This document shows positions 44,091 to 52,641 of a stretch of DNA of 64,000 nt, piece after piece; position 1 is the stretch's first letter, and each line of letters begins with the position of its first letter. The notes beneath the pieces are model-generated. The model saw only the letters and a program-made list of their open reading frames with translations, searched no databases and was not told the origin of the DNA. Source of the DNA: Endobugula sp965225895 (GTDB taxonomy: Bacteria > Pseudomonadota > Gammaproteobacteria > Pseudomonadales > Cellvibrionaceae); the NCBI GenBank assembly GCA_965225895.1, contig CBDDBR010000011.1:2292606-2356605 (forward strand), given 5' to 3'. Made by a program: the position numbers and the translations under genes.

Positions 44091-44687
44091 ATGTTAACGC
44101 ATAATGCTATTCGTCAGACCATGCGTCGTCGTCGTCAAAGTTTAGGCTGTGGTGCCCAAGTGCGAGCCGCCCACCAATTGAGTCGTCATATACAGCATTC
44201 AGCGTCTTATCAGGCCAGCCAACATATTGCAGTTTATTGGGCGGTGAATGGCGAAATTAATCTACGCCCGTTGATTAAAAAGGCATGGTCTCAAGGTAAA
44301 TCCTGTTATTTGCCAATCTTGCAAGAACAGCGGCTCAGTTTTGTGCGGTATAGCCCTGGAACCCAAATGTATCGCAATCGCTTTGGTATTCCTGAACCAC
44401 GTAGCAGTGATGTTATCGCAGCCGAAAATTTGGATATGGTATTGGTGCCGCTGGTTGCCTTTGATCAAAAGTACCACCGTATAGGAATGGGTGGTGGTTA
44501 TTATGATCGTACATTTGCTCCGTCTTCTACGACGACTTTAAACTATTCTAGTCACGCCTTGCGCCAAAAAATATTAAATTCGCGCCGTCGCGCTTTTTTA
44601 ATGGGGGTGGGGCATCGCTGTCAGAAAGTAAAAAATATTGTGCCTGCGGATTGGGATGTACCAATGGATGATGTACTGATGGCGTGA
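44091..44687 (+). CDS. 5-formyltetrahydrofolate cyclo-ligase
   Basis: A 198-aa enzyme that returns 5-formyl-THF to the folate pool with ATP. The family motif GMGGGYYDRTF and the N-terminal RQTMRRRRQSLG basic patch are present, as are IAVYWAVNGEINLRPLI and MVLVPLVAFD. It lies just after 6S RNA, as expected (ygfA/fau position), and may be read from the 6S promoter. Confidence 0.94.
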   Translation: MLTHNAIRQTMRRRRQSLGCGAQVRAAHQLSRHIQHSASYQASQHIAVYWAVNGEINLRPLIKKAWSQGKSCYLPILQEQRLSFVRYSPGTQMYRNRFGIPEPRSSDVIAAENLDMVLVPLVAFDQKYHRIGMGGGYYDRTFAPSSTTTLNYSSHALRQKILNSRRRAFLMGVGHRCQKVKNIVPADWDVPMDDVLMA

Positions 44688-44750
44688 TGTATCGTTTTGC
44701 CTAATGAAACATTACGAGTGATAGTGAATCGTTTTTATTACAGGGTTTTG

Positions 44751-45299
44751 CTACAGAGTTTTGTTATTGTTGATTTTTTGCGAACTAAATAAATCATCAT
44801 GCTTTTCTAATATTAATAATTTTTCTTTAGCAGGTAAGCCGCCAGCATAACCCACGAGTGTACCATTCGAGCCAATAATGCGATGGCAGGGAATAATAAT
44901 GCTGATACTGTTAGCTCCATTTGCATTGGCAACCGCTCTAACGGCTTTTACATTGTTAATTTCTTGGGCGATATTCGAGTATGTAGAGGTAGTACCATAA
45001 GGTACGTTTAGTAATGCATGCCAAACACTTTTTTGAAAATCACTGCCCACCATTTTAAGTGGGATGGTGAAGTCATGCCGAGTGCCGCAAAGGTATTCAT
45101 CGAGTTGCGTTCGAGTTTCAGCCAAGACATCATCATCCTTTTCAATATAGTTTGCCATTAAGCCTTTTTGAATTCTATTATCAATGCCTTGACGGTTTTT
45201 TCTATATCGATAATCAAGCAAACATAGTTTGTGATCAGTTGCCCCTAAGATAAATTCGCCGATACGCGTTTTATAATATTGTATATTGATATGATTCAT
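44751..45299 (-). CDS. ogt: Methylated-DNA-protein-cysteine methyltransferase
   Basis: A 182-aa suicide repair enzyme that removes O6-alkyl groups from guanine. The acceptor motif IIPCHRIIG contains the reactive Cys; the helix-turn-helix DNA-binding segment (VPYGTTSTYSNIAQEI) precedes it and VGYAGGLPAKEKLL follows. The N-terminal domain is short, so this is the Ogt type and not Ada. It stands alone. Confidence 0.93.
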   Translation of the reverse strand: MNHINIQYYKTRIGEFILGATDHKLCLLDYRYRKNRQGIDNRIQKGLMANYIEKDDDVLAETRTQLDEYLCGTRHDFTIPLKMVGSDFQKSVWHALLNVPYGTTSTYSNIAQEINNVKAVRAVANANGANSISIIIPCHRIIGSNGTLVGYAGGLPAKEKLLILEKHDDLFSSQKINNNKTL

Positions 45300-45635
45300 A
45301 GAGTGTGACTAAAAATAAAATAGATAAATTAGGTTGTTATTAATATCATTAATGTAGATTTTTCAGTGATTCATTTTTTATGAATTTTTAACACCTAAGA
45401 TCATACTCCCTTAAAAAAATAAAGCGAGCAGCGGAAGCAGTAAAGAAAAAGTATCATGGGTATTGACTGTTCACGCCAATATTTTTTATTCACTAATCAC
45501 AAATCTGTAAAGCATGGCATTATCGTATATAGAAAATATACTAAATAGTATAAAAAATACCATGTATATATTTTGTTAATTTGTGGTCTATGAATATTTC
45601 TTACAATTTTATTACATAATCCGTAACGTAATATT
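45300..45635. other. Intergenic region upstream of ogt
   Basis: About 336 bases of AT-rich sequence between the ogt start and the terminator of the haemoglobin gene. I see no ORF, repeat or clear binding site; the ogt promoter should be here. Confidence 0.5.
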
Positions 45636-45669
45636 AAAAACTCTCAAATGCAACTGGCATTTGAGAGTT
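45636..45669 (-). terminator. Terminator of the truncated haemoglobin gene
   Basis: A perfect 13-bp stem (45639-45651 with 45657-45669) around a 5-base loop, with a T-run on the minus strand (A-run at 45636-45640). It lies 27 bases beyond the stop codon of the haemoglobin gene. Confidence 0.88.
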
Positions 45670-45695
45670 CAATGGTTGTTGAGGTCTATGGTTTT

Positions 45696-46169
45696 TTACT
45701 TTCGTAAGTTTTTAGTTAAAAGATGTGGGTTAACAATATCGCCTCTAACAGACCATAAAATAGCTAGCACTTCATTTCTTTCTTGCTGCGCTATTCCATT
45801 TTTATCTAAAGCGGCTAATACATCGTCAACGGCTGCATTAAACTCCATGTCGCTAATGTTCATGCCAACATGTGTTGTCTTCATGTCTTTACCTGTGTAT
45901 TTCACATTGCCACCTGTCGATGCAGCAAATACTTCATAAACTTTTGTTTTGACGTATGCGGGGTCACTATGAGCAAATCGATCTTTTATAATAGGGTTTT
46001 TCATATGATTTTCCCATGTATCAGATACGATTTTATGCGCCATTTCAGCGCCTCCTATTCTATCGAATAGACTCGGTTTTTTTGCAGTTTCTTCAGCTAT
46101 TGTAGTGAGAGAAACGGCAAGAACTGTTAGCACAAATAATGATTTTATAATTTTATGTAAATATTTCAT
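45696..46169 (-). CDS. Exported group 1 truncated haemoglobin
   Basis: A 157-aa truncated (2-over-2) haemoglobin with an N-terminal signal peptide or anchor (residues 5-25, SLFVLTVLAVSLTTIA). The globin domain has the family start SLFDRIGGAEMAHKIV, the FAASTGGNVKYTGKDMKTTH segment containing the proximal His, and the C-terminal DVLAALDKNGIAQQERNEVLAIL. Such proteins bind O2 or NO. ATG 46169 has GGAGA at the right distance. The preceding gene encodes a Crp/Fnr-type regulator, suggesting linked control. Confidence 0.9.
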   Translation of the reverse strand: MKYLHKIIKSLFVLTVLAVSLTTIAEETAKKPSLFDRIGGAEMAHKIVSDTWENHMKNPIIKDRFAHSDPAYVKTKVYEVFAASTGGNVKYTGKDMKTTHVGMNISDMEFNAAVDDVLAALDKNGIAQQERNEVLAILWSVRGDIVNPHLLTKNLRK

Positions 46170-46210
46170 TTTGTCTCCAGAGATTGTCATTATGTAATGG
46201 AATAGTAGTA

Positions 46211-46270
46211 ATTTTTTAGTGTTGAATACTGTTAACTAGTATTTTTTATTCGCCATGCTCACTAAAAAAT
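46211..46270. promoter_or_regulatory. Nested inverted repeats upstream of the haemoglobin gene
   Basis: ATTTTTTAGTG (46211-46221) and CACTAAAAAAT (46260-46270) form an 11-bp perfect inverted repeat. Inside lies a second near-palindrome, AATACTGTTAACTAGTATT (46225-46243). It sits 42 bases upstream of the haemoglobin start and could be a regulator site or an mRNA structure. Confidence 0.45.
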
Positions 46271-46312
46271 AAAATACTAAACGGTTAAATAATGGCTTTC
46301 ATTCACCTAGAT

Positions 46313-46897
46313 TCATTTTTTTAATTTACTTAAGGTTTGTGGTGCAATGCCGAGATAAGATGCAATGTGATATGATTTTACGCGATCAAATATAGATGGG
46401 TATTCTTCTAATAGACGTTCATATCGTTGTGCAACATTCTCGGACATAAGCGATATAACGCGTTTATACGTTGCAGAATAATACGTATCATGCAGCCATA
46501 GGCGTGTTAAATATTCCCATTTTTTATCTTTCGATATAAATTTATCAAGATCTTCAAGGGAGGCAACATAAAACGTTGAGTCTTCCAGTATTTCAAAGCT
46601 GAGTAGTGATCCTGTGTTTTCATAAAAGCTAACGCTGTCATCCATGAAATGATTTAAGCCGTGTTTGCTCTTGCCGCGAAAATACAGTTGCCAAGTATAT
46701 TCTTTACCATTGATATCAATAAAATATGAACGGGCTAGACCGCTCTTAATAAACCAAATGTTGCTAAATACTTCGCCTGCTTGATGAACAACAACCCCCT
46801 TTTTCACTGATGTTTTCTTAAATATTCCTTTAGCTTCAAGCCATTCTTCATCGTTTATGGTTATGAAGTGTTCAATTAATTTTTTAAAGTAATTCAT
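46313..46897 (-). CDS. Crp/Fnr-family regulator
   Basis: A 194-aa regulator with a cyclic-nucleotide-type sensor domain (FKKTSVKKGVVVHQAGEVFSNIWFIKSGLARSYF) and a short C-terminal helix-turn-helix (SYHIASYLGIAPQTLSKLKK). It has the compact form common in Bacteroidetes, with a recognition helix of the ITPxSLSRIRK type; no cysteine cluster for an FNR iron-sulfur centre is seen. AAGGA supports the ATG. It lies 143 bases upstream of the haemoglobin gene on the same strand and probably regulates it. Confidence 0.88.
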   Translation of the reverse strand: MNYFKKLIEHFITINDEEWLEAKGIFKKTSVKKGVVVHQAGEVFSNIWFIKSGLARSYFIDINGKEYTWQLYFRGKSKHGLNHFMDDSVSFYENTGSLLSFEILEDSTFYVASLEDLDKFISKDKKWEYLTRLWLHDTYYSATYKRVISLMSENVAQRYERLLEEYPSIFDRVKSYHIASYLGIAPQTLSKLKK

Positions 46898-47566
46898 ATT
46901 ATTATCCTTAGTGAATTAACATTTATGCACGAATACACCGTGATGCGTGGCGCAAAATACAACAAATTAATAATGATTAATGGCGTCAAGATGACTAAAA
47001 GAACTGAGGCGAATCCGATGCGATAATCTTATTTTTAGAGATTAAATATAGTAAGCCTTAAGGCACACTAAAAAGTGACTGAATATATTATGTTGAATTT
47101 CCCAATCATTTTTTTGCAATAGACTAAGCGTAAAATATAAAACAAGCAACGAAAATTTTGTATGTGTTCTTAAAGTGTGACCCAATTATTTTTTGGTGGG
47201 ATAATATTTTACGCCATAAATAATTATATAGGCTGTGGATTTCTGGTTACTATTTTTGATCATATATGCATGCCAAAATTTCTTCCACACACATATTGTG
47301 CTTCTCTTATATGCAGTATATTGCGAGTGCCTTTGGTGTTGTGATCATTTCTTTGATCGGTGACACACTTAACACGATTAGCACTTCGTGTTTGTTCAAG
47401 GTAAGGCCGATATTTTTTGATAAATCACTTCATGTTTTTAGAAAATATTGCTGTATTACCAGTGATTTTTTGTTGCAGAGTCACACTCTATTACTTTAGG
47501 TCTTTAATTTTGGGTATTGAGTTTTAAACATTTAGTGCTTTCTTTTCAGGGGGATATGGTGGGCAT
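46898..47566. other. Long AT-rich intergenic region
   Basis: About 670 bases with no supported gene. An open frame at 47266-47499 (77 codons) has no ribosome-binding site and an unlikely composition. A GCCTTAAGGC palindrome lies near 47054. The rest looks unstructured. Confidence 0.5.
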
Positions 47567-47608
47567 AAAAAAAGCGTGATGGATCGAATAACCCGTCACG
47601 CTTTTTGT
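47567..47608. terminator. Terminator after the small membrane protein gene
   Basis: AAAGCGTGATGG (from 47571) pairs with CCCGTCACGCTTT (to 47603) with one mismatch; there are A- and T-runs on both sides, so it could act in both directions. It lies 28 bases downstream of the 45-aa ORF stop on the minus strand. Confidence 0.8.
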
Positions 47609-47635
47609 TTTTATCCATTCAATAATCGAAAGTGT

Positions 47636-47773
47636 TTACTGTATTCCTTGCTGCAATGCAGAGGGAGGAGAAATACCACTTTCTTTGCTTAAATCTTCCG
47701 TGATGCCTAAGCTGCTGATAAGCACACCAACTACAAAAATAATTGCAGTGATGGTTAGTACATCAGGTTTCAT
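47636..47773 (-). CDS. 45-aa single-TM protein
   Basis: A short ORF, ATG 47773 to TAA 47636, with a strong ribosome-binding site (AGAGGT five bases upstream) and a terminator just downstream. The product has one hydrophobic segment (residues 5-21, VLTITAIIFVVGVLISS) and a soluble, acidic to neutral C-terminus ending ALQQGIQ. I do not recognise it firmly. The signals on both sides argue that this is a true gene of the small membrane protein type. Confidence 0.68.
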   Translation of the reverse strand: MKPDVLTITAIIFVVGVLISSLGITEDLSKESGISPPSALQQGIQ

Positions 47774-48195
47774 ACATACCTCTAAGTGACATATTGTGTA
47801 TATTTATCAACCAATGTGACTTGTCTTTACACGCACATTAGACAAATTTGGCACTTAAATTCTTTCTTAATGGGGCTAAATGTGTCTACTGTGTCACATT
47901 ATAGCTTTTTGCTAAAAAAAAATTTATGGTGCATTTATACTTAAAAATCATATGCTTGCCAAGTCTTTTGTGCGGTTTACTTTAAGTTTCGGTCGTATCT
48001 GACGTGATGTGATGAATCATGTGCCGATAGGGTTGATCATAAAACCACCATATGTAGGTGCTTGGCGCTATTTACCCCCTCTAATTAGTGTTAAGGAGTA
48101 TTTCTTAAGTAATTTTCATTTGAGTACATTATTTTGCTGATATTCGCGCTATGCGCTCTTATAATGACTCTTTTGTATCTTTCTGGATAACATGT
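47774..48195. other. Divergent region upstream of rpiA
   Basis: About 420 bases between the 45-aa ORF and rpiA. A TATAAT at 48160-48165 is a good -10 for rpiA and lies downstream of the ATG at 48151, which argues against that start. No other ORF or clear operator was seen. Confidence 0.55.
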
Positions 48196-48867
48196 ATGAC
48201 ACAAGATGAGCTAAAACAAGCAGTTGGGCAGGCAGCGGTTGATTATATTCAGCCTAAATTAGAATTAGATAGCATCGTGGGTGTAGGTACAGGTTCTACA
48301 GCAAATTGCTTTATTGATGCTTTGGCGAAGATAAAGCATTTATTTGATGGCGCGGTGGCGAGTTCGGACGCTACGGCTGAACGTTTAAAAGGTCACGGCA
48401 TTCCTGTGTATGACCTTAATACGGTTGATCAGCTGTCGGTATATGTTGATGGTGCTGATGAGTCTGATCATCAATTATGTTTGATTAAAGGTGGTGGTGC
48501 AGCACTAACCCGAGAAAAAATAGTGGCTGCATGTGCAGATGAGTTTATCTGTATTGCAGACGATAGTAAGTTGGTTGATACGATGGGGCAATTCCCTTTA
48601 CCTGTTGAAGTGATTCCTATGGCACGTTCTTATGTCGCTCGCGAATTGGTGAAGCTGGGTGGTAGCCCTGAGTATCGTCAAGGCGTAGTAACCGATAATG
48701 GCAATCATATTTTAGATGTGCATGGTTTGGCCATTACGGATCCTGTGGCGCTAGAATCATCTATTAATGCCATTGTTGGTGTGGTAACGAATGGTTTGTT
48801 TGCTGCCCGTAGAGCGGATGTATTATTGTTAGGAACATCAGAAGGTGTAGTTAGCAAGACCTTGTAG
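48196..48867 (+). CDS. rpiA: Ribose-5-phosphate isomerase A
   Basis: A 223-aa pentose phosphate enzyme that interconverts ribose 5-phosphate and ribulose 5-phosphate. Motifs: GVGTGSTANCFIDAL, ASSDATAERLKGHGIPV, VDGADESDHQLCLIKGGGAALTREKIVA and the C-terminal GVVTNGLFA. ATG 48196 gives the usual N-terminus; an upstream ATG at 48151 precedes a TATAAT -10 and is rejected. Confidence 0.96.
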   Translation: MTQDELKQAVGQAAVDYIQPKLELDSIVGVGTGSTANCFIDALAKIKHLFDGAVASSDATAERLKGHGIPVYDLNTVDQLSVYVDGADESDHQLCLIKGGGAALTREKIVAACADEFICIADDSKLVDTMGQFPLPVEVIPMARSYVARELVKLGGSPEYRQGVVTDNGNHILDVHGLAITDPVALESSINAIVGVVTNGLFAARRADVLLLGTSEGVVSKTL

Positions 48868-48903
48868 TTGTTTTACGGTTTGTGGAATAAAAGAAAGGCA
48901 GCG

Positions 48904-48938
48904 TAAGCCCTTTGATACAAAGGTAGTATTAGGGCTTA
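48904..48938 (+). terminator. Hairpin downstream of rpiA
   Basis: TAAGCCCT (48904-48911) pairs with AGGGCTTA (48931-48938), with a further weak pairing inside, followed by an A-rich stretch instead of T. It may be a processing hairpin or weak terminator for rpiA. Confidence 0.4.
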
Positions 48939-48944
48939 TACAAT

Positions 48945-48980
48945 AAAAAAGCCTCTGACTATCGGGGAACAGTCAAAGGC
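48945..48980 (-). terminator. Rho-independent terminator of the YHS-domain gene
   Basis: GCCTCTGACT (48951-48960) pairs with AGTCAAAGGC (48971-48980) with one wobble; on the minus strand it is followed by TTTTTT. A second 8-bp hairpin (48985-48992 with 49000-49007) lies between it and the gene. Confidence 0.82.
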
Positions 48981-49019
48981 GAAGTTGCTCAATGGAGTGT
49001 TGAGCAAAGGGAAAAACAA

Positions 49020-49469
49020 TTATGCTGCAGGTTTTTGACCTAATTCTTTCCAGTTTTCGTCGCCGTCTTCAATATAAGACTCAGGGTTGTCTAACCAACG
49101 ATTGTTTGCAGCTTTACTAAAGTTTAAAAATAAGCGGTCGTCAATAATTTTCCATAATGTTGGTTTAGCGCTCACCTTTTTACCAATACCAGCGGCAAAA
49201 GCACAATGACCATCATAAGCAGGTGCATATTTTTCAGGATTGGCTAAAAATAAATTTTTGTTTTCTTCTGAAGAAAATAACCATGTAGCATTATTCCATT
49301 CAGCACTAATTTTTTTATCCCCTTTAGTGGGTGTTGCCACGGTAAAATATGCAACTGTATCGTAGCCACTTAGTGCATAGCCGCGTTTCGTATATTGTTC
49401 GCCTGCAAAACTAAGAGCAGAGAAAATAAACAGTGTAATGCCTGTAATAATCTTAAATGAATGTCTCAT
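49020..49469 (-). CDS. Exported YHS-domain protein
   Basis: A 149-aa protein with a signal peptide (residues 1-21, ending LSFA) and a YHS-type domain: YALSGYDTVAYFTVATPTKGDKKISAEWNNATWLFSSEENKNLFLANPEKYAPAYDGHCAFA is split over residues 28-90, followed by GKKVSAKPTLWKI. Such domains are linked with metal binding in the periplasm, but the role is unproven. ATG 49469 is preferred over the frame start at 49568. Confidence 0.85.
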   Translation of the reverse strand: MRHSFKIITGITLFIFSALSFAGEQYTKRGYALSGYDTVAYFTVATPTKGDKKISAEWNNATWLFSSEENKNLFLANPEKYAPAYDGHCAFAAGIGKKVSAKPTLWKIIDDRLFLNFSKAANNRWLDNPESYIEDGDENWKELGQKPAA

Positions 49470-49580
49470 GTTGTAATCCGATCTCTGTATTAAAATGAAG
49501 TAAGTGTTGCAAGTATAGATGTAAAAACAGATAGAAAGTTCAACACTGTTACCATGAGAATAGACCAAAATAGCATAAAG

Positions 49581-50990
49581 TTATGCTTTACCCATTGCCG
49601 TAGCGTAAGAATCTAATGCGCGTTGCCTTGCCCATTTGTAGTCAATAATAGGCTCGGGGTACGCGTGGGCAAGGCGTAAATCGCTAGGGGGAGTATGAAT
49701 ATTTTTAGCGTTAATAGGGGCGAGTTCGGGGAGTAATTTTTTTATAAATATACCCTCTTTATCGAATCGTTCTGACTGGCGTTCGGGATTAAATATACGA
49801 AAATACGGTGCTGCGTCGGCGCCTGTAGACGCTGCCCATTGCCAGCCTCCATTATTTGATGCGTAATCGCCATCTAATAAATGTTGCATAAAAAACGCTT
49901 CGCCTTTACGCCAATCAATCAGTAATATTTTTGTTAAAAATGCAGCGGTCACCATGCGTAAACGATTATGCATCCAACCTGTTTGTAAAAGCTGTTTCAT
50001 GGCGGCATCCACGATCGGAAAACCTGTTTTACCTTCGCACCATGCGCGAAAGAGCGCGTCATCGTTTACCCAAGGAATTGGCTTGGGAATATGAGTAAAA
50101 TCTTTTGACTGTGAAAGATGTGGATGAAGATCAATAAGATAACGATAAAATTCGCGCCAAATAAGCTCAGTGACCCATTGATTACTGCGCCAATCTTCTA
50201 CGTGGTGTCGAATAGCGGCAATACATTGTCGAACACTGATCATGCCTGCGGCTAAATACGGTGATAATGTGCTGGTACCATTGATACTGGGTATATCCCG
50301 TTGTTCTTTATATGGGTTGGCCGAGCAACGGCAAAACTGGTGTAAGCGTTGGTGTATGGCGTCATCGTGAGTTGGCCATAGATCGTCGCGATATATCGTG
50401 TTTTTGTTGATACCCCACGTAGCAAGTGGCGGTATGTCTATCATATGCGTGTTGAATGCTGTTGCTGGCTGTGCGCTAGGAGCGGGTAGTAGTTGTAAAT
50501 CGTTTTCCGTTAATTGTTTATGCCATTGGCGAGAAAATGGGGTAAAGACTTTATAGTTTCCGTTCTGTAGGGTTTTAATGCGATGAGAGGGAATAACAAT
50601 ATCGCCATCAAAACGATGTACGGCCAGATGGTTGCGTTCAAATAGGGCGGTAGTTTGCTCGTCTCGGTGTTTCTCGTTTACGGGGTACTCATTATTAAAG
50701 CTTAAGCTTTGGGCTTGTAGCGCTTGAGCCAGTGTCAATAAAGCCTGTGGCACTTGGGTGTAGCTATCTTGGACGAGTATGTGTAGTGAAATGTTAAGCG
50801 TTTTTAACGCCGATGATAATGTGCTAATACGCGATCGCCAAAAAGCTATTTTGGCAGGCGCGTCTTGATGTGCCTGCCATTGCTTGGGAGTGAGTACATA
50901 CACACAGCAAATATTGCCAAGTGTGCTTCCATGATAGAGTGCGGGGTTGTCTTCTAAGCGAAGATCGTTACGAAGCCAGACAATGTGCAT
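49581..50990 (-). CDS. phrB: Deoxyribodipyrimidine photolyase
   Basis: A 469-aa flavoprotein that repairs UV-induced pyrimidine dimers with blue light. The N-terminal antenna domain starts HIVWLRNDLRLEDNPAL; the FAD domain contains LSPYLAAGMIS, TELIWREFYRYL, CEGKTGFPIVDAAMKQL, TGWMHNRLRMVTAAFL and the GDYASNNGGWQWAASTG motif with the tryptophan chain. Length and motifs fit class I CPD photolyase. Confidence 0.95.
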   Translation of the reverse strand: MHIVWLRNDLRLEDNPALYHGSTLGNICCVYVLTPKQWQAHQDAPAKIAFWRSRISTLSSALKTLNISLHILVQDSYTQVPQALLTLAQALQAQSLSFNNEYPVNEKHRDEQTTALFERNHLAVHRFDGDIVIPSHRIKTLQNGNYKVFTPFSRQWHKQLTENDLQLLPAPSAQPATAFNTHMIDIPPLATWGINKNTIYRDDLWPTHDDAIHQRLHQFCRCSANPYKEQRDIPSINGTSTLSPYLAAGMISVRQCIAAIRHHVEDWRSNQWVTELIWREFYRYLIDLHPHLSQSKDFTHIPKPIPWVNDDALFRAWCEGKTGFPIVDAAMKQLLQTGWMHNRLRMVTAAFLTKILLIDWRKGEAFFMQHLLDGDYASNNGGWQWAASTGADAAPYFRIFNPERQSERFDKEGIFIKKLLPELAPINAKNIHTPPSDLRLAHAYPEPIIDYKWARQRALDSYATAMGKA

Positions 50991-51225
50991 AACAAGGTAT
51001 CAGTGATAATTAGTAGTAATAAAAAAGGGTATGGGTTAATTATACGGTGAAATCCCAGCTTGAGATTGCCGTTAAACCTGTAATTGCCACTCCCATTTCT
51101 GGTTAATTCTGATACAATGCGCGTCCTTTTAGTTGCACCTAATCGCACTTAAGTAATATCGCTTTAATTAGTTTGCCTAATTTCATCATTTTTTATTGAT
51201 ATCATCGTTGAGGTTCAATTGGCCA

Positions 51226-52455
51226 ATGGTCTCTATTTCTCTTGAAAAAAGTAAAATCAAATTCCTTTTGTTGGAAGGCGTGCATCAATCTGCTGTGGAT
51301 ACCTTAACGGCATCGGGTTATACCAATGTGGAGTATCACAAAGCCGCACTTAGCGAAGACGATTTGATAGAAAAAATTAAAGATGCGCACTTTGTGGGTA
51401 TTCGCTCTCGTACACAATTAAATAGCCGTGTTTTTGCCGCAGCGAAAAAATTAGTCGCGGTAGGTTGTTTTTGTATTGGTACTAACCAAGTGGATCTAGT
51501 TGCCGCTCAAGAGCATGGTGTGGTGGTATTTAACGCTCCTTATTCTAATACACGTAGTGTTGCCGAGCTGGTATTGGCCGAGGCGATTTTATTACTACGC
51601 GGTATTCCTGAGAAAAACGCAGTGGCTCACCGAGGCGGCTGGTTAAAAAATGCCGTGGGATCATTTGAAACACGTGGCAAAACCTTAGGCGTTATTGGTT
51701 ACGGGTCTATTGGTAGCCAAGTGAGTGTACTGGCTGAAAGCCTTGGTATGAAAGTGCGTTTTTATGATGTTGTGACTAAATTGCCACTGGGTAATGCGGC
51801 ACAAGTACGTGATATGTACGAGTTGTTAGCTATGTCAGATGTAGTGACTTTACATGTGCCAGAAAGTGCATCAACAAAAGATATGTTTGGTGCAAAAGAA
51901 ATAGCGGCAATGAAGCCAGGCTCTATATTAATTAATGCTGCTCGCGGTACCGTGGTAGATATTGATGCCTTGGCGGCAGCGTTAGAAAGCAAGCACTTAG
52001 CGGGTACCGCTATTGATGTATTCCCTGTTGAGCCCAAAGGGAATACAGAAGAATTTATTAGTCCATTACGTCAATTTGATAACGCCATATTAACACCGCA
52101 TATTGGTGGCTCTACTCAAGAAGCGCAAGAAAATATTGGTTTGGAAGTGGCTGAAAAATTGGTGAAATATTCTGATAATGGTACTACGACCAGTTCGGTT
52201 AATTTCCCCGAAGTGGCTTTACCCGAGCACCCTAATAGCCATCGCTTATTGCATGTGCATAATAATATCCCTGGGGTATTAACGGCAATTAACCAAATTT
52301 TTTCAGATAATAATATCAATATTTGCGGCCAGTATTTACAAACAAACGACAAAGTAGGTTATGTTGTGATTGAAGTAAATGCGGATTATAGCGATATGGC
52401 ATTAAAACAATTGAAAGAAGTGGACGGCACCATTCGCTGTCGAGTACTGCATTAA
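51226..52455 (+). CDS. serA: D-3-phosphoglycerate dehydrogenase
   Basis: A 409-aa NAD-dependent enzyme for the first step of serine synthesis. It matches the short E. coli type: substrate domain start SLEKSKIKFLLLEGVHQ, Rossmann motif TLGVIGYGSIGSQV, catalytic RGTVVDIDAL and PHIGGSTQEAQENIG, and a C-terminal ACT domain (NNIPGVLTAINQIFSDNNI) for serine feedback. ATG 51226 gives the standard length. Confidence 0.96.
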   Translation: MVSISLEKSKIKFLLLEGVHQSAVDTLTASGYTNVEYHKAALSEDDLIEKIKDAHFVGIRSRTQLNSRVFAAAKKLVAVGCFCIGTNQVDLVAAQEHGVVVFNAPYSNTRSVAELVLAEAILLLRGIPEKNAVAHRGGWLKNAVGSFETRGKTLGVIGYGSIGSQVSVLAESLGMKVRFYDVVTKLPLGNAAQVRDMYELLAMSDVVTLHVPESASTKDMFGAKEIAAMKPGSILINAARGTVVDIDALAAALESKHLAGTAIDVFPVEPKGNTEEFISPLRQFDNAILTPHIGGSTQEAQENIGLEVAEKLVKYSDNGTTTSSVNFPEVALPEHPNSHRLLHVHNNIPGVLTAINQIFSDNNINICGQYLQTNDKVGYVVIEVNADYSDMALKQLKEVDGTIRCRVLH

Positions 52456-52463
52456 TATCGGTT

Positions 52464-52500
52464 GGTATAGTGTGTCTTTAATCTTGTGACACGCTATACC
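52464..52500 (+). terminator. Hairpin after serA
   Basis: GGTATAGTGTGTC (52464-52476) pairs with GACACGCTATACC (52488-52500) with one wobble; a T-run follows only after 10 bases. A probable terminator, though weaker than usual. Confidence 0.6.
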
Positions 52501-52641
52501 ATCTGCTATCTCTTTTTTTTCATAATATGCAAATATTATGGAACCTTCCCAAAGCGCTGAAAAATTACCGCTTATCGTCTTTGCTCCTCGATAAATTACG
52601 CTATGATAGTGATTCTATAATAAATCACCATAGGTAAATCG

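Noticed and set aside
45583..45939. 118-codon frame on the plus strand
   Set aside because: It runs antisense through the haemoglobin gene and terminator and has no family features.
47266..47499. 77-codon open frame on the plus strand
   Set aside because: No ribosome-binding site, many Cys/Ser/Phe codons of random appearance, and located in an AT-rich non-coding region; likely chance.
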